A DNA stretch of 64,000 bases from Phytobacter ursingii (GCA_901456055.1 CABDWT010000004.1:558001-622000); one strand, 5' to 3'. Shown: positions 22,373-34,644, counted from the first letter of the stretch. Numbers and translations: made by a program. Notes: generated from the letters alone by a model not told the origin.

Positions 22373-24304
22373 ATGGCGAAAAACCTAATACTCTGGCTGG
22401 TCATTGCCGTTGTGCTGATGTCAGTATTCCAGAGCTTTGGGCCCAGCGAGTCTAATGGCCGTAAGGTGGATTATTCTACCTTCCTGCAGGAGGTCAACCA
22501 GGACCAGGTTCGCGAAGCGCGTATCAACGGACGTGAGATCAACGTTACCAAGAAAGATAGTAACCGTTACACGACTTACATCCCGGTGAACGATCCGAAA
22601 CTGCTTGATAACCTGCTGACTAAAAATGTCAAAGTGGTTGGCGAGCCGCCGGAAGAACCTAGCCTGCTGGCTTCAATCTTTATTTCCTGGTTCCCGATGC
22701 TGTTGCTGATTGGGGTCTGGATATTCTTTATGCGCCAAATGCAGGGCGGCGGTGGCAAAGGTGCCATGTCGTTCGGCAAGAGCAAGGCGCGTATGCTCAC
22801 CGAAGACCAAATTAAAACGACTTTTGCGGATGTTGCGGGTTGCGACGAAGCGAAAGAAGAAGTGGGTGAGCTGGTTGAATACCTGCGCGAACCGAGCCGC
22901 TTCCAGAAACTGGGGGGTAAAATCCCGAAAGGCGTCCTGATGGTCGGCCCTCCGGGTACCGGTAAAACACTGCTCGCGAAAGCGATCGCGGGTGAAGCGA
23001 AGGTGCCATTCTTTACGATTTCTGGTTCTGATTTTGTGGAAATGTTCGTTGGTGTCGGTGCATCACGTGTGCGTGACATGTTCGAACAAGCCAAAAAAGC
23101 GGCACCGTGTATTATTTTCATTGATGAAATCGACGCCGTTGGTCGCCAGCGTGGTGCTGGCCTGGGCGGCGGTCATGATGAACGTGAGCAGACGCTGAAC
23201 CAGATGCTGGTTGAGATGGATGGTTTCGAAGGTAACGAAGGTATCATCGTTATTGCTGCGACTAACCGTCCGGACGTTCTTGACCCTGCACTGTTACGTC
23301 CGGGCCGCTTTGACCGTCAGGTTGTTGTGGGTCTGCCGGATGTGCGCGGTCGTGAGCAAATCCTGAAAGTGCATATGCGTCGCGTACCGCTTTCTCCGGA
23401 TATTGATGCGGCAATTATCGCTCGCGGTACGCCTGGTTTCTCCGGTGCGGATCTGGCAAACCTGGTGAACGAAGCAGCGCTGTTTGCTGCACGCGGCAAC
23501 AAGCGCGTCGTTTCGATGGTTGAGTTCGAAAAAGCGAAAGACAAAATCATGATGGGTGCGGAACGTCGCTCCATGGTGATGACGGAAGCACAGAAAGAAT
23601 CGACTGCTTATCATGAAGCAGGCCATGCGATTATTGGTCGTCTGGTACCGGCACACGATCCGGTACACAAAGTCACTATTATTCCGCGTGGTCGCGCACT
23701 GGGCGTGACGTTCTTCCTGCCGGAAGGGGACGCGATCAGCGCCAGCCGTCAGAAGCTGGAAAGCCAGATCTCTACACTGTATGGCGGTCGCCTCGCAGAA
23801 GAGATCATCTACGGTGCTGAGCAAGTTTCTACCGGTGCGTCAAACGACATCAAAGTGGCGACAAACCTGGCGCGTAACATGGTGACCCAGTGGGGTTATT
23901 CAGACAAACTCGGTCCATTGCTCTACGCTGAAGAAGAAGGCGAAGTGTTCCTTGGTCGTAGCGTAGCGAAAGCGAAACATATGTCTGATGAAACCGCACG
24001 GATTATCGATCAGGAAGTGAAAGCATTGATTGAGCGCAACTACAATCGTGCACGCCAGATCCTGAACGAAAATATGGATATCCTGCATGCGATGAAAGAC
24101 GCGTTGATGAAATATGAAACCATCGATGCGCCGCAAATCGATGACCTGATGGCTCGTCGCGACGTGCGTCCGCCAGCCGGCTGGGAAGATCCTGGCACCA
24201 ACAATTCTGACAGCAATGGCACCCCGCGTGCGCCGCGTCCGGTAGACGAACCGCGTACGCCGAACCCGGGTAACACGATGTCTGAACAGTTGGGCGACAA
24301 GTAA
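22373..24304 (+). CDS. ftsH: ATP-dependent zinc metalloprotease FtsH
   Basis: FtsH is the membrane-bound AAA+ protease that degrades LpxC, sigma-32 and misassembled membrane proteins. The 643 residues include two transmembrane helices (about 5-24 and 96-118), an AAA domain with Walker A GPPGTGKT (about 195), the second region of homology, and the zinc motif H-E-A-G-H (about 417). A TTG nine bases upstream (22364) sits at better distance from the TGAGG site at 22351-22355 and would add Ser-Asp before M-A-K-N, so the start is ambiguous by three codons. Confidence 0.95.
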   Translation: MAKNLILWLVIAVVLMSVFQSFGPSESNGRKVDYSTFLQEVNQDQVREARINGREINVTKKDSNRYTTYIPVNDPKLLDNLLTKNVKVVGEPPEEPSLLASIFISWFPMLLLIGVWIFFMRQMQGGGGKGAMSFGKSKARMLTEDQIKTTFADVAGCDEAKEEVGELVEYLREPSRFQKLGGKIPKGVLMVGPPGTGKTLLAKAIAGEAKVPFFTISGSDFVEMFVGVGASRVRDMFEQAKKAAPCIIFIDEIDAVGRQRGAGLGGGHDEREQTLNQMLVEMDGFEGNEGIIVIAATNRPDVLDPALLRPGRFDRQVVVGLPDVRGREQILKVHMRRVPLSPDIDAAIIARGTPGFSGADLANLVNEAALFAARGNKRVVSMVEFEKAKDKIMMGAERRSMVMTEAQKESTAYHEAGHAIIGRLVPAHDPVHKVTIIPRGRALGVTFFLPEGDAISASRQKLESQISTLYGGRLAEEIIYGAEQVSTGASNDIKVATNLARNMVTQWGYSDKLGPLLYAEEEGEVFLGRSVAKAKHMSDETARIIDQEVKALIERNYNRARQILNENMDILHAMKDALMKYETIDAPQIDDLMARRDVRPPAGWEDPGTNNSDSNGTPRAPRPVDEPRTPNPGNTMSEQLGDK

Positions 24305-24335
24305 GTTTTCTCTTGCCGATGATGTGTTCTTTTGC

Positions 24336-24370
24336 TGAAACCCTGGGGCTTGCTCCGGGGTTTTTCTTTT
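24336..24370 (+). terminator. Terminator between ftsH and folP
   Basis: AAACCCTGG and CCGGGGTTT form a stem (one T-G pair) with a T-rich 3' side ending TTTTTCTTTT. It lies 33 nt after ftsH and may partly separate ftsH from folP-glmM. Confidence 0.7.
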
Positions 24371-24403
24371 TTGCACAACCAAATATTCAAAAGGTTTTAC
24401 GTC

Positions 24404-25258
24404 ATGAAATTGCATGCTCAGGGTACCACCCTCGATCTTTCTCATCCGCATGTGATGGGGATCCTCAATGTGACGCCGGATTCTTTTTCAGATGGCGGAA
24501 CGCATAACACGTTGGTCGAGGCGGTCAGGCATGCCAATCTGATGATTAATGCCGGCGCAACGATTGTGGATGTCGGTGGCGAATCTACCCGCCCTGGTGC
24601 TGCAGAGGTCAGTGTGGAGGAAGAGCTGGAGCGCGTTATTCCGGTGGTGGAAGCGATAGCGCAGCGTTTTGAAGTATGGATTTCTGTCGACACCTCTAAG
24701 CCTGAGGTGATCCGTGAATCGGCCAGGGTAGGGGCGCACATTATTAATGACATCCGTTCGCTGACTGAACCTGGCGCACAGGAGGCCGCGGCGGAAACGG
24801 GGCTCCCTGTCTGTCTGATGCATATGCAGGGGCAGCCTAAGACCATGCAAGAAGCGCCAAAATATGATGATGTCTTTGCCGATGTAAATCGTTTCTTTAT
24901 TGACCACATTGCACGCTGTGTGCGGGCTGGTATCTCAAAAGAGAAATTGTTACTCGACCCTGGATTTGGTTTCGGTAAGAATCTCACACACAACTACGCG
25001 CTCCTCGCCCGCCTTGCGGAGTTTCATCATTTTAACCTGCCTCTGTTGGTAGGAATGTCGCGTAAATCGATGGTTGGCCAGCTACTGAACGTTGGCCCGA
25101 ACGAAAGATTGAGTGGTAGCCTGGCATGTGCGGTGATTGCCGCCATGCAAGGTGCGCACATTATTCGTGTCCACGATGTAAAAGAAACGGTTGAAGCCAT
25201 GCGGGTGGTGGAAGCCACACTGTCAGCGTCAGCGAAGGAAAACAAACGCTATGAGTAA
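24404..25258 (+). CDS. folP: Dihydropteroate synthase
   Basis: FolP joins p-aminobenzoate to 6-hydroxymethyl-dihydropterin diphosphate; it is the sulfonamide target. The start M-K-L-H-A-Q gives 284 residues, two more than I recall for E. coli, the difference lying near the C-terminus. TIM-barrel motifs [12 protein letters not shown] and G-E-S-T-R-P-G-A are intact, and I see no insertion of the kind that confers sulfonamide resistance. The gene overlaps glmM by 8 nt. Confidence 0.96.
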   Translation: MKLHAQGTTLDLSHPHVMGILNVTPDSFSDGGTHNTLVEAVRHANLMINAGATIVDVGGESTRPGAAEVSVEEELERVIPVVEAIAQRFEVWISVDTSKPEVIRESARVGAHIINDIRSLTEPGAQEAAAETGLPVCLMHMQGQPKTMQEAPKYDDVFADVNRFFIDHIARCVRAGISKEKLLLDPGFGFGKNLTHNYALLARLAEFHHFNLPLLVGMSRKSMVGQLLNVGPNERLSGSLACAVIAAMQGAHIIRVHDVKETVEAMRVVEATLSASAKENKRYE

Positions 25259-26588
25259 TCGTAAATATTTTGGCACCGATGGTATCCGTGGTCGCGTTGG
25301 TGATGCGCCAATTACCCCTGACTTTGTGCTTAAACTGGGCTGGGCGGCCGGTAAGGTACTGGCGCGTCATGGCTCACGCAAAATTATCATTGGCAAAGAT
25401 ACCCGCATTTCCGGCTATATGCTGGAATCTGCACTCGAAGCTGGTCTCGCCGCTGCGGGTTTGTCTGCCTCTTTTACCGGGCCGATGCCTACTCCCGCAG
25501 TGGCCTATCTTACCCGTACGTTTCGTGCGGAAGCGGGGATTGTCATCTCAGCATCGCATAACCCTTTCTATGACAACGGCATTAAATTCTTTTCTATTGA
25601 CGGTACCAAGCTGCCGGACGCGGTAGAAGAAGCCATCGAAGCTGAGATGGAAAAAGAACTGACCTGCGTGGATTCAGCCGAGCTGGGTAAAGCCAGCCGT
25701 ATCGTGGATGCCGCTGGTCGTTATATCGAATTTTGCAAAGCGACATTCCCGAACGAGCTCAGCCTGAATACGCTTAAAATTGTTGTGGACTGCGCGAATG
25801 GCGCTACTTACCACATTGCTCCGAGTGTTTTCCGCGAACTGGGTGCGAAGGTTATCGCAATGGGATGCGAGCCTGATGGCGTCAACATCAATGAAAACTG
25901 CGGCGCAACGGATGTCAGGGCGTTGCAGCAACGTGTCCTGAGTGAAAAAGCGGATTTAGGTATCGCTTTTGATGGCGACGGTGATCGGGTGATCATGGTT
26001 GACCATGAGGGCAACAAGGTCGATGGCGACCAAATTCTCTACATCATTGCGCGCGAAGCCTTGCGTCAGGGGCAATTACGCGGCGGCGCTGTAGGGACGC
26101 TGATGAGTAACATGGGACTGGAACTGGCGTTAAAACAGCTTGGCATTCCATTTGCGCGCGCGAAAGTGGGTGACCGCTACGTCCTCGAAAAATTGCAGGA
26201 AAAGGGCTGGCGACTTGGCGCAGAGAACTCCGGTCACGTCATTCTGCTGGACAAAACGACAACCGGCGATGGGATTGTAGCAGGCCTGCAAGTTGTGGCG
26301 GCAATGGTGCGTAATCACATGAGCCTGCATGATTTATGCAGCGGGATGACCATGTTCCCCCAGATACTGGTGAATGTGCGCTATACCTCCAGCGACATTG
26401 ATCCGCTCGAAGATGAGCAGGTTAAAAGCGTGACCGCTGAGGTGGAAGCGGCGTTGGGCAATCGTGGCCGCGTACTGTTGCGTAAATCCGGAACTGAACC
26501 ATTGATTCGTGTCATGGTGGAAGGCGAGGTTGAAGAGCACGTAGTTGCGTTTGCCAACCGTATCGCAGATGCGGTTAAAGCAGTTTAA
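25251..26588 (+). CDS. glmM: Phosphoglucosamine mutase
   Basis: GlmM converts glucosamine-6-P to glucosamine-1-P on the way to UDP-GlcNAc. The 445-residue alpha-D-phosphohexomutase has the phosphoserine Ser102 in I-S-A-S-H-N-P, the metal-binding D-G-D-G-D-R loop and the phosphate-binding R-K-S-G-T-E-P motif near the C-terminus. Its start lies within the end of folP, indicating coupling. A terminator follows. Confidence 0.97.
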   Translation: MSNRKYFGTDGIRGRVGDAPITPDFVLKLGWAAGKVLARHGSRKIIIGKDTRISGYMLESALEAGLAAAGLSASFTGPMPTPAVAYLTRTFRAEAGIVISASHNPFYDNGIKFFSIDGTKLPDAVEEAIEAEMEKELTCVDSAELGKASRIVDAAGRYIEFCKATFPNELSLNTLKIVVDCANGATYHIAPSVFRELGAKVIAMGCEPDGVNINENCGATDVRALQQRVLSEKADLGIAFDGDGDRVIMVDHEGNKVDGDQILYIIAREALRQGQLRGGAVGTLMSNMGLELALKQLGIPFARAKVGDRYVLEKLQEKGWRLGAENSGHVILLDKTTTGDGIVAGLQVVAAMVRNHMSLHDLCSGMTMFPQILVNVRYTSSDIDPLEDEQVKSVTAEVEAALGNRGRVLLRKSGTEPLIRVMVEGEVEEHVVAFANRIADAVKAV

Positions 26589-26603
26589 TGGCCATTAAGT
26601 GTC

Positions 26604-26631
26604 TAAAAAGGCGGCGTTTGCTGCCTTTTTA
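26604..26631 (+). terminator. Intrinsic terminator after glmM
   Basis: AAAAAGGCGG and CTGCCTTTTT pair over 10 bp (one G-T) around a 6-nt loop, 16 nt after the glmM stop, with the T-run as part of the right arm. Confidence 0.82.
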
Positions 26632-26650
26632 ATACGAGATGTCTCCGTTT

Positions 26651-26679
26651 TTGCTGTTTTTTTCCTCACTTGATAAAAT
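26651..26679 (+). promoter_or_regulatory. Candidate sigma-70 promoter for secG-tRNA-Leu
   Basis: TTGCTG (26651-26656) and TAAAAT (26674-26679) are spaced by 17 bp, downstream of the glmM terminator and 136 nt before secG. It is a reasonable promoter for secG and the following tRNA gene; assignment is by sequence match only. Confidence 0.45.
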
Positions 26680-26814
26680 GCGCTTAAAATGCCCTTGCGA
26701 AGGTGATTCGCTTTGGTTAGTATTCACACCCGCTTCAGTGGGAAACATTAACAACCCCACTTTTATTGGTTTGAAGCATTGGCATGCGGCAACCCCGCAA
26801 GGAACAGGTTGATT

Positions 26815-27147
26815 ATGTACGAAGCTCTTTTAGTTGTTTTCCTTATTGTGGCAATTGGCCTTGTTGGTTTAATCATGCTGCAGCAAGGTAAAGGCGCTGA
26901 TATGGGAGCCTCATTTGGTGCAGGCGCTTCTGCAACGTTGTTCGGTTCAAGTGGTTCTGGTAACTTCATGACCCGTATGACCGCTGTGTTGGCGACACTG
27001 TTCTTCATCATCAGTCTGGTGCTGGGTAACATCAATACCAACAAAACCAATAAAGGAAGTGAATGGGAAAGACTGAGTGCTCCGGCTCATACTGAGCAGA
27101 CTCAGCCAGCAGCTCCGGCGCAGCCGAGCAGCGATATCCCGAAATAA
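26815..27147 (+). CDS. secG: Protein translocase subunit SecG
   Basis: SecG is the small SecYEG subunit that assists SecA cycling. The 110-residue protein has two transmembrane helices (about 3-22 and 53-72) joined by a Gly/Ala-rich loop (G-A-S-F-G-A-G-A-S-A-T-L-F-G) and a hydrophilic Pro/Gln-rich tail. The ATG at M-Y-E-A-L matches the E. coli length; an open frame upstream is not conserved. tRNA-Leu follows by 11 nt. Confidence 0.96.
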   Translation: MYEALLVVFLIVAIGLVGLIMLQQGKGADMGASFGAGASATLFGSSGSGNFMTRMTAVLATLFFIISLVLGNINTNKTNKGSEWERLSAPAHTEQTQPAAPAQPSSDIPK

Positions 27148-27158
27148 GAAGTCGTCGT

Positions 27159-27245
27159 ACCGAGGTGGTGGAATTGGTAGACACGCTACCTTGAGGTGGT
27201 AGTGCCCTAACGGGCTTGTGGGTTCGAGTCCCATCCTCGGTACCA
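27159..27245 (+). tRNA. leuU: tRNA-Leu(GAG)
   Basis: An 87-nt class II tRNA with the long variable arm of leucine tRNAs. The acceptor stem ACCGAGG pairs with CCTCGGT, the anticodon stem CTACC/GGTAG encloses loop TTGAGGT with anticodon GAG, the T loop is GGTTCGAGTCC and CCA is encoded. The first pair is A-U, whereas I recall G-U in E. coli leuU. It follows secG directly, as in K-12. Confidence 0.96.
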
Positions 27246-27253
27246 ATATTCCG

Positions 27254-27286
27254 AAAAAAAAGACGCTAAAAAGCGTCTTTTTTTTC
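27254..27286 (+). terminator. Intrinsic terminator after tRNA-Leu
   Basis: AGACGCT and AGCGTCT pair around a 4-nt A loop, preceded by A-rich and followed by an uninterrupted T-run (27278-27285), 16 nt beyond the tRNA 3' end. Confidence 0.9.
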
Positions 27287-27383
27287 GCCTGCAGAAAAGC
27301 CCTTTCTCCAGAAGCTACATGGCACCGCCTGGGCTGATGGCGTTTCGCTGCGGCAGATGTCATTACATAGACGTTATCGCATA

Positions 27384-27409
27384 AAAAAAGCCGCTTTCGC
27401 GGCTTTTCT
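27384..27409 (-). terminator. Intrinsic terminator of argG
   Basis: Read on the - strand, AAAGCCGC and GCGGCTTT form an 8-bp stem with a 4-nt loop followed by a T-run (A-run 27383-27389 on +). It lies 15 nt beyond the argG stop. The rest of the 138-nt gap back to the tRNA terminator holds no gene; K-12 carries yhbX at this point. Confidence 0.85.
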
Positions 27410-27424
27410 CATTTCTGTCTGTGC

Positions 27425-28792
<1,368 letters not shown>

Positions 28793-28854
28793 CTATGGTG
28801 AGAGACTTAACAGCCACGCCATGATGTTTAATACCATTCTCAGTTGTTGCGATA

Positions 28855-28889
28855 GTGAATGGTTATGCAAAATAAATGAGTTTTCATTT
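28855..28889 (-). promoter_or_regulatory. Candidate tandem ARG boxes upstream of argG
   Basis: Two imperfect 16-bp palindromes, GTGAATGGTTATGCAA (28855-28870) and AAATGAGTTTTCATTT (28874-28889), resemble ArgR half-site pairs of the TGAATNNNNATTCA type with the usual 3-bp separation. They lie about 90-120 nt upstream of the argG ATG. ArgR control of argG is well known in E. coli; the exact sites here are inferred. Confidence 0.55.
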
Positions 28890-29026
28890 AAACATCTTTT
28901 GGCGAAGACAGGAAGAGAAGAGTGCAATTTTCATCGCAATAATGACGGGAAATGCCCTCTGAAAATGCATCCACCCTCGCGCATGATAATACAAGTCAGG
29001 GCGCATAAAATGCAAACTTCTCAGGG

Positions 29027-29056
29027 TTGACAGATAGTTATGTTTATCAATATAAT
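29027..29056 (+). promoter_or_regulatory. Consensus sigma-70 promoter for metY-rimP-nusA-infB
   Basis: A perfect TTGACA (29027-29032) and a perfect TATAAT (29051-29056) are separated by 18 bp, about 85 nt upstream of tRNA-fMet. This fits the strong promoter in front of the metY operon. The argG-metY gap (379 nt) also holds the ARG boxes; I see no gene in it. Confidence 0.8.
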
Positions 29057-29147
29057 GGATGCAGATTATACGTCCCGTCTTCGGTACCAAATCCCAGCAT
29101 TATTTGCAAATCTTCTGCTAACCGAGTAGAATTTGCCACGTTTCAGG

Positions 29148-29224
<77 letters not shown>

Positions 29225-29347
29225 CTTTCCCGAAGTGTTCTTTTTCAAATATACTATGAAGACTTAACGCCTTCGTCGCTGGATTTGAAAAAAATACTCC
29301 CGGAAGGTTCTCCAGGCCGCAGTTGCGGCTATAGGGTTCAGTTATTT

Positions 29348-29375
29348 AAAGCCCCGATTTATCGGGGTTTTTTGT
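29348..29375 (+). terminator. Terminator between metY and rimP
   Basis: AAAGCCCCGAT and ATCGGGGTTT form a long stem followed by TTTTTT. It should end part of the transcripts after tRNA-fMet. NusA-dependent read-through at such sites is described for the E. coli operon. Confidence 0.82.
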
Positions 29376-29432
29376 TATCTGACTACGGAATAACTGGGCT
29401 TTACGCCCTTTTTTTATGTCTTGGGGGTGGGC

Positions 29433-29885
29433 TTGTCCACATTAGAGCAAAAATTAACAGAGATGATCACAGCACCGGTTGAAGCGCTGGGCTACGAGCT
29501 GGTTGGTATTGAATTTGTGCGTGGTCGCACATCTACACTGCGCATCTATATTGATAGTGAAGATGGCATCAATGTTGATGATTGTGCCGATGTCAGCCAT
29601 CAGGTCAGCGCGGTGATGGATGTTGAAGATCCTATTACCGTCGCTTATAACCTGGAAGTGTCCTCACCAGGCCTTGATCGTCCCTTATTTACAGCGGAAC
29701 ACTACGCGCGTTTTACGGGTGAAGAGGTGTCGCTGGTCTTGCGCATGGCGGTACAGAACCGTCGCAAATGGCAAGGTGTTATCAAAGGTGTCGATGGCGA
29801 GATGATCACCGTTACGGTCGAAGGTAAAGATGAAGTGTTCGCATTGAGCAACATTCAGAAAGCGAACCTGGTCCCCCACTTTTAA
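29433..29885 (+). CDS. rimP: Ribosome maturation factor RimP
   Basis: RimP promotes 30S maturation. The chosen start is the TTG at 29433, preceded by a strong GGGGGTGG ribosome binding site, giving 150 residues beginning S-T-L-E-Q-K-L; GTG at 29427 and TTG at 29421 are in frame but lie inside that site. The protein has an N-terminal alpha/beta domain and a C-terminal SH3-like domain. nusA follows after 28 nt. Confidence 0.93.
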   Translation: MSTLEQKLTEMITAPVEALGYELVGIEFVRGRTSTLRIYIDSEDGINVDDCADVSHQVSAVMDVEDPITVAYNLEVSSPGLDRPLFTAEHYARFTGEEVSLVLRMAVQNRRKWQGVIKGVDGEMITVTVEGKDEVFALSNIQKANLVPHF

Positions 29886-29913
29886 CAGTCTGGATTGAGG
29901 TGAAAGGCCCCCG

Positions 29914-31401
29914 ATGAATAAAGAAATTTTGGCTGTTGTTGAAGCTGTTTCTAACGAAAAAGCGCTGCCGCGTGAAAAAATCTTCGAAGCGCTGGAAAGT
30001 GCTCTGGCTACAGCAACCAAGAAAAAATACGAGCAAGAGATCGATGTCCGCGTAGAGATCGATCGTAAAAGCGGTGATTTCGATACGTTCCGCCGTTGGG
30101 TTGTGGTTGAAGAAGTTACCCAGCCGACGCGCGAAATTACGCTGGAAGCGGCTCGCTTCGAAGACGAAAGCATGAATGTGGGTGATTTTGTTGAAGACCA
30201 GATCGAATCTGTCACCTTTGACCGTATTACCACCCAGACGGCAAAACAGGTTATCGTGCAGAAAGTTCGCGAAGCTGAACGTGCGATGGTTGTTGACCAG
30301 TTCCGTGAGCATGAAGGCGAAATCATCACCGGCGTGGTGAAGAAAGTGAACCGCGATAACATCACGCTTGATCTGGGTAGCAATGCCGAAGCGGTCATTC
30401 TGCGTGAAGACATGTTGCCGCGTGAAAACTTCCGTCCGGGCGACCGTATTCGCGGTGTGCTCTACGCTGTACGTCCCGAAGCGCGTGGTGCCCAGCTGTT
30501 CGTAACGCGTTCCAAACCTGAGATGCTGATCGAACTGTTCCGCATTGAAGTACCGGAAATCGGCGAAGAAGTTATTGAAATCAAAGCAGCGGCTCGCGAT
30601 CCTGGTTCTCGTGCAAAAATTGCTGTGAAAACCAACGACAAGCGTATCGATCCGGTCGGTGCGTGCGTGGGGATGCGTGGCGCGCGTGTTCAGGCGGTAT
30701 CAACCGAACTGGGCGGCGAGCGAATCGATATTGTCCTGTGGGATGATAACCCGGCGCAGTTCGTTATTAACGCCATGGCACCTGCTGATGTTGCTTCTAT
30801 CGTTGTCGATGAAGACAAGCACACCATGGATATCGCTGTTGAAGCCGGTAACCTGGCTCAGGCGATTGGCCGTAATGGCCAGAACGTTCGTCTGGCTTCG
30901 CAGCTGAGCGGCTGGGAACTCAACGTAATGACCGTTGAAGACCTGCAGGCGAAGCATCAGGCAGAAGCCCATGCGGCGATCGACACCTTCACTCGCCACC
31001 TCGACATTGACGAAGACTTCGCCACTGTTCTGGTTGAAGAAGGTTTCTCTACGCTGGAAGAACTGGCATATGTGCCAATGAAAGAGCTGCTGGAAATCGA
31101 CGGTCTGGATGAAGATACCGTTGAAGCCCTGCGCGAACGCGCGAAAAATGCCCTGACCACTCTGGCCCTGGCGCAGGAAGAAAGCATCGGTAATAAAGAA
31201 CCGGCTGAAGACCTGCTGAACCTGGAAGGTTTGGATCGTGCGTTAGCGTTTAAACTGGCAGCCCGCGGTGTTTGTACGCTGGAAGATCTCGCCGATCAGG
31301 GCGTAGATGACCTGAGCGATATCGAAGGTTTAACCGACGAGAAAGCCGGGGAGCTCATCATGGCCGCACGTAATATTTGCTGGTTTGGTGGCGAAGCGTA
31401 A
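29914..31401 (+). CDS. nusA: Transcription termination/antitermination factor NusA
   Basis: NusA binds RNA polymerase and modulates pausing, intrinsic termination and rRNA antitermination. The 495-residue product has the N-terminal RNAP-binding domain (1-130), S1 (135-200), two KH domains (KH1 with V-G-M-R-G-A-R and KH2 with I-G-R-N-G-Q-N motifs) and two C-terminal acidic repeats with helix-hairpin-helix features. Length equals E. coli. infB follows after 24 nt. Confidence 0.97.
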   Translation: MNKEILAVVEAVSNEKALPREKIFEALESALATATKKKYEQEIDVRVEIDRKSGDFDTFRRWVVVEEVTQPTREITLEAARFEDESMNVGDFVEDQIESVTFDRITTQTAKQVIVQKVREAERAMVVDQFREHEGEIITGVVKKVNRDNITLDLGSNAEAVILREDMLPRENFRPGDRIRGVLYAVRPEARGAQLFVTRSKPEMLIELFRIEVPEIGEEVIEIKAAARDPGSRAKIAVKTNDKRIDPVGACVGMRGARVQAVSTELGGERIDIVLWDDNPAQFVINAMAPADVASIVVDEDKHTMDIAVEAGNLAQAIGRNGQNVRLASQLSGWELNVMTVEDLQAKHQAEAHAAIDTFTRHLDIDEDFATVLVEEGFSTLEELAYVPMKELLEIDGLDEDTVEALRERAKNALTTLALAQEESIGNKEPAEDLLNLEGLDRALAFKLAARGVCTLEDLADQGVDDLSDIEGLTDEKAGELIMAARNICWFGGEA

Positions 31402-31425
31402 TAAACTGTAGCAGGAAGGAACAGC

Positions 31426-34140
31426 ATGACAGATGTAACCGTAAAAACGCTGGCCGCTGAGATTCAGACCTCTGTGGACCGCCTGGTACAGCAATTTGCT
31501 GATGCAGGGATCCGCAAGTCCGCTGAAGACTCAGTGACAGCACAAGAAAAGCAGACGCTGTTAGCGCATCTGAACCGTGAACATGGCTCAGGTCCTGACA
31601 AGCTGACGTTGCAGCGCAAGACGCGCAGTACATTAAGCATTCAGGGCACCGGTGGGAAAAGTAAATCGGTGCAGATCGAAGTCCGTAAAAAACGCACCTT
31701 TGTAAAACGCGATCCACAAGAGGCGGAACGTCTCGCAGCGGAAGAAGAGGCGAAGCGTGAAGCGGAGGAGAAGGCCCGTCGTGAAGCAGAGGAAGCTGCT
31801 AAGCGCGAAGCCGAGGAACAAGCCAAACGTGATGCCGAAGAAAGAGCGAAGCGTGAAGCGGATGAAAAAGCCAAACGCGAATCTGCTGATAAAGCAAAAC
31901 GTGAAGCTGCGGAAAATAGCAAAGTGAGCAACCAACAATCTGACGAAATGACCAGGACAGCCCAGGGTGAAAAAGCCCGCCGTGAAGCTGAAGCGCTAGA
32001 TCTTAAGCGCAAAGCGGAAGAGGAGGCTCGTCGTAAGCTGGAAGAAAATGCGCGTCGCGTAGCGGAAGAAGCTCGTCGCATGGCTGAGGAAAACGAATCC
32101 CGTTGGAATGCCAGCAGCGATAAAGAAGAAGAAAGCAGCGACTATCATGTAACCACTTCTCGCCATGCACGCCAGGCTGAGGACGACAGCGACCGCGAAG
32201 TTGAAGGTGGTCGTGGTCGTGGTCGTAACGCGAAAGCGGCACGCCCAGCGAAAAAAGGCAACAAGCATGCCGAAAGCAAAGCCGATCGTGAAGAAGCCCG
32301 TGCGGCCATTCGCGGTGGTAAAGGCGGCAAACAGCGTAAAGGTTCTGCGCTGCAACAGAGCTTCCAGAAGCCTGTGCAGGCGGTTAACCGTGACGTTGTG
32401 ATTGGTGAAACGCTGACAGTTGGCGAGCTGGCTAACAAAATGGCGGTGAAAGGTTCTCAGGTCATCAAAGCGATGATGAAACTGGGTGCAATGGCCACCA
32501 TTAACCAGGTCATCGACCAGGAAACCGCGCAGCTTGTAGCCGAAGAGATGGGCCACAAAGTTATCCTCCGTCGTGAAAACGAACTGGAAGAAGCGGTAAT
32601 GAGCGACCGTGATACGGGTGCTGCGGCTGAACCGCGTGCGCCGGTCGTGACCATCATGGGTCACGTTGACCACGGTAAAACCTCTCTGCTGGACTACATT
32701 CGTTCAACGAAAGTAGCCTCAGGCGAGGCGGGTGGTATTACCCAGCACATCGGTGCATACCACGTTGAAACCGAAAACGGCATGATCACCTTCCTGGATA
32801 CCCCGGGCCACGCCGCGTTTACCGCGATGCGTGCACGTGGTGCGCAGGCAACGGATATCGTGGTTCTGGTTGTGGCTGCTGACGATGGTGTGATGCCGCA
32901 AACAATCGAAGCTATCCAGCACGCAAAAGCGGCGCAGGTACCGGTTGTTGTTGCGGTCAACAAAATCGATAAGCCAGAAGCGGATCCGGATCGCGTTAAG
33001 AATGAATTGTCCCAGTACGGCATTATGCCGGAAGAGTGGGGCGGCGAAAGCCAGTTCGTTCACGTCTCAGCAAAAGCGGGCACAGGTATCGACGAGCTGC
33101 TTGACGCTATCCTGCTGCAGGCTGAAGTTCTTGAGCTGAAAGCTATCCGTACCGGTATGGCGAGCGGTGTTGTGATCGAATCCTTCCTGGATAAAGGTCG
33201 TGGCCCGGTTGCGTCTGTTCTGGTACGCGAAGGTACCCTTCATAAAGGCGATATCGTTCTGTGTGGCTTTGAATATGGCCGCGTACGTGCGATGCGTGAT
33301 GAACTTGGTCGTGAAGTTAGCGAAGCTGGTCCGTCTATTCCGGTTGAAATCCTCGGCTTGTCTGGTGTTCCGGCAGCGGGTGATGAAGCGACTGTTGTTC
33401 GCGACGAGAAGAAAGCGCGTGAAGTTGCACTGTATCGTCAGGGTAAATTCCGCGAAGTCAAACTGGCGCGTCAGCAGAAATCCAAACTGGAAAATATGTT
33501 CGCCAACATGACCGAAGGCGAAGTTCACGAAGTGAACGTCGTTCTGAAAGCGGACGTTCAGGGCTCGGTCGAAGCGATCACCGATTCTCTGCTGAAGCTG
33601 TCTACCGACGAAGTGAAAGTGAAGATCGTAGGTTCTGGTGTCGGTGGTATTACCGAAACCGATGCTACGCTGGCCACCGCTTCGAACGCCATTCTGGTTG
33701 GCTTTAACGTTCGTGCTGACGCCTCTGCGCGTCGTGTGATTGAGGCCGAAGGTCTGGATCTGCGTTACTACTCCGTCATCTATAACCTGATCGACGAAGT
33801 GAAAGCGGCGATGAGCGGCATGCTGTCTCCGGAACTGAAACAGCAGATCATTGGCCTGGCAGAAGTTCGTGACGTGTTCAAATCACCGAAATTCGGTGCG
33901 ATCGCGGGCTGTATGGTTACCGAAGGCACGATTAAACGTCATAACCCAATCCGCGTCCTGCGTGACAACGTGGTTATCTATGAAGGCGAGCTGGAATCCC
34001 TGCGCCGCTTCAAAGATGACGTTAACGAAGTCCGTAACGGCATGGAATGTGGTATCGGCGTGAAGAACTACAACGACGTTCGCGTTGGCGATATGATCGA
34101 AGTGTTCGAAATCATCGAGATCCAACGCAGCATCGACTAA
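31426..34140 (+). CDS. infB: Translation initiation factor IF-2
   Basis: IF-2 brings fMet-tRNA to the 30S subunit and drives subunit joining. The 904-residue protein has an N-terminal domain, a long Lys/Arg/Glu/Ala-rich helical linker (about 95-225), and the G domain with G1 GHVDHGKT from Gly412, D-T-P-G-H and N-K-I-D, then domains II-IV. It is about 14 residues longer than I recall for E. coli, within the repetitive linker. In-frame GTG (31924) and ATG (31948) codons could give the shorter IF2-2 and IF2-3 forms. Confidence 0.97.
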   Translation: MTDVTVKTLAAEIQTSVDRLVQQFADAGIRKSAEDSVTAQEKQTLLAHLNREHGSGPDKLTLQRKTRSTLSIQGTGGKSKSVQIEVRKKRTFVKRDPQEAERLAAEEEAKREAEEKARREAEEAAKREAEEQAKRDAEERAKREADEKAKRESADKAKREAAENSKVSNQQSDEMTRTAQGEKARREAEALDLKRKAEEEARRKLEENARRVAEEARRMAEENESRWNASSDKEEESSDYHVTTSRHARQAEDDSDREVEGGRGRGRNAKAARPAKKGNKHAESKADREEARAAIRGGKGGKQRKGSALQQSFQKPVQAVNRDVVIGETLTVGELANKMAVKGSQVIKAMMKLGAMATINQVIDQETAQLVAEEMGHKVILRRENELEEAVMSDRDTGAAAEPRAPVVTIMGHVDHGKTSLLDYIRSTKVASGEAGGITQHIGAYHVETENGMITFLDTPGHAAFTAMRARGAQATDIVVLVVAADDGVMPQTIEAIQHAKAAQVPVVVAVNKIDKPEADPDRVKNELSQYGIMPEEWGGESQFVHVSAKAGTGIDELLDAILLQAEVLELKAIRTGMASGVVIESFLDKGRGPVASVLVREGTLHKGDIVLCGFEYGRVRAMRDELGREVSEAGPSIPVEILGLSGVPAAGDEATVVRDEKKAREVALYRQGKFREVKLARQQKSKLENMFANMTEGEVHEVNVVLKADVQGSVEAITDSLLKLSTDEVKVKIVGSGVGGITETDATLATASNAILVGFNVRADASARRVIEAEGLDLRYYSVIYNLIDEVKAAMSGMLSPELKQQIIGLAEVRDVFKSPKFGAIAGCMVTEGTIKRHNPIRVLRDNVVIYEGELESLRRFKDDVNEVRNGMECGIGVKNYNDVRVGDMIEVFEIIEIQRSID

Positions 34141-34201
34141 TCCCGTTGGGATAAGTCCATATGCAGGTCGGGATCGCCTCGCGCCACCCGGCAGTAATCT
34201 T

Positions 34202-34227
34202 AAAAAGGGGCTTTAGCCCCTTTTTTG
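34202..34227 (+). terminator. Hairpin with T-run between infB and rbfA
   Basis: AAAAAGGGGC and GCCCCTTTTTT pair around a TTTA loop. It looks like a complete intrinsic terminator inside the operon, so rbfA-truB expression depends on partial read-through or processing. Confidence 0.8.
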
Positions 34228-34242
34228 TCTGGAGAATTTATT

Positions 34243-34644
34243 ATGGCGAAAGAATTTGGTCGCCCACAGCGCGTCGCCCAGGAGATGCAGAAAGAGATCG
34301 CCATCATCCTGCAGCGCGAAATTAAAGACCCGCGTGTTGGTATGATGACCACTGTATCGGGCGTTGAAGTCTCTCGCGACCTGGCCTATGCCAAAGTGTT
34401 CGTTACCTTCCTGAACGACAAAGATGAAGCCGCCGTTAAAGCGGGCATCAAAGCGCTGCAGGAAGCATCCGGTTTCATCCGTACGCTGCTTGGCAAAGCT
34501 ATGCGCCTGCGTATCGTGCCGGAACTGACCTTCTTTTATGACAATTCACTGGTGGAAGGGATGCGCATGTCCAACCTCGTTACCAGCGTGGTGAAACATG
34601 ACGAAGAGCGTCGTGTGAACCCGGACGACAGCAAGGAGGACTAA
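34243..34644 (+). CDS. rbfA: 30S ribosome-binding factor RbfA
   Basis: RbfA is a cold-shock 16S maturation factor that binds near the 5' helix of 16S rRNA. The start M-A-K-E-F-G-R-P gives 133 residues with one KH-type domain; six extra codons upstream are open but not conserved. A GGAG site precedes the ATG. The stop overlaps the truB start by one base (TAATG). Confidence 0.96.
   Translation: MAKEFGRPQRVAQEMQKEIAIILQREIKDPRVGMMTTVSGVEVSRDLAYAKVFVTFLNDKDEAAVKAGIKALQEASGFIRTLLGKAMRLRIVPELTFFYDNSLVEGMRMSNLVTSVVKHDEERRVNPDDSKED

Noticed and set aside
29300-29335. Extra small RNA between metY and rimP
   Set aside because: There is a GCCGCA/TGCGGC palindrome but no T-run or promoter of its own; it is more simply part of the operon leader.
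31996-32673. 225-residue open frame antisense to infB, rich in Phe
   Set aside because: Its composition reflects the reverse complement of the Lys/Glu repeats of IF-2; a shadow frame.
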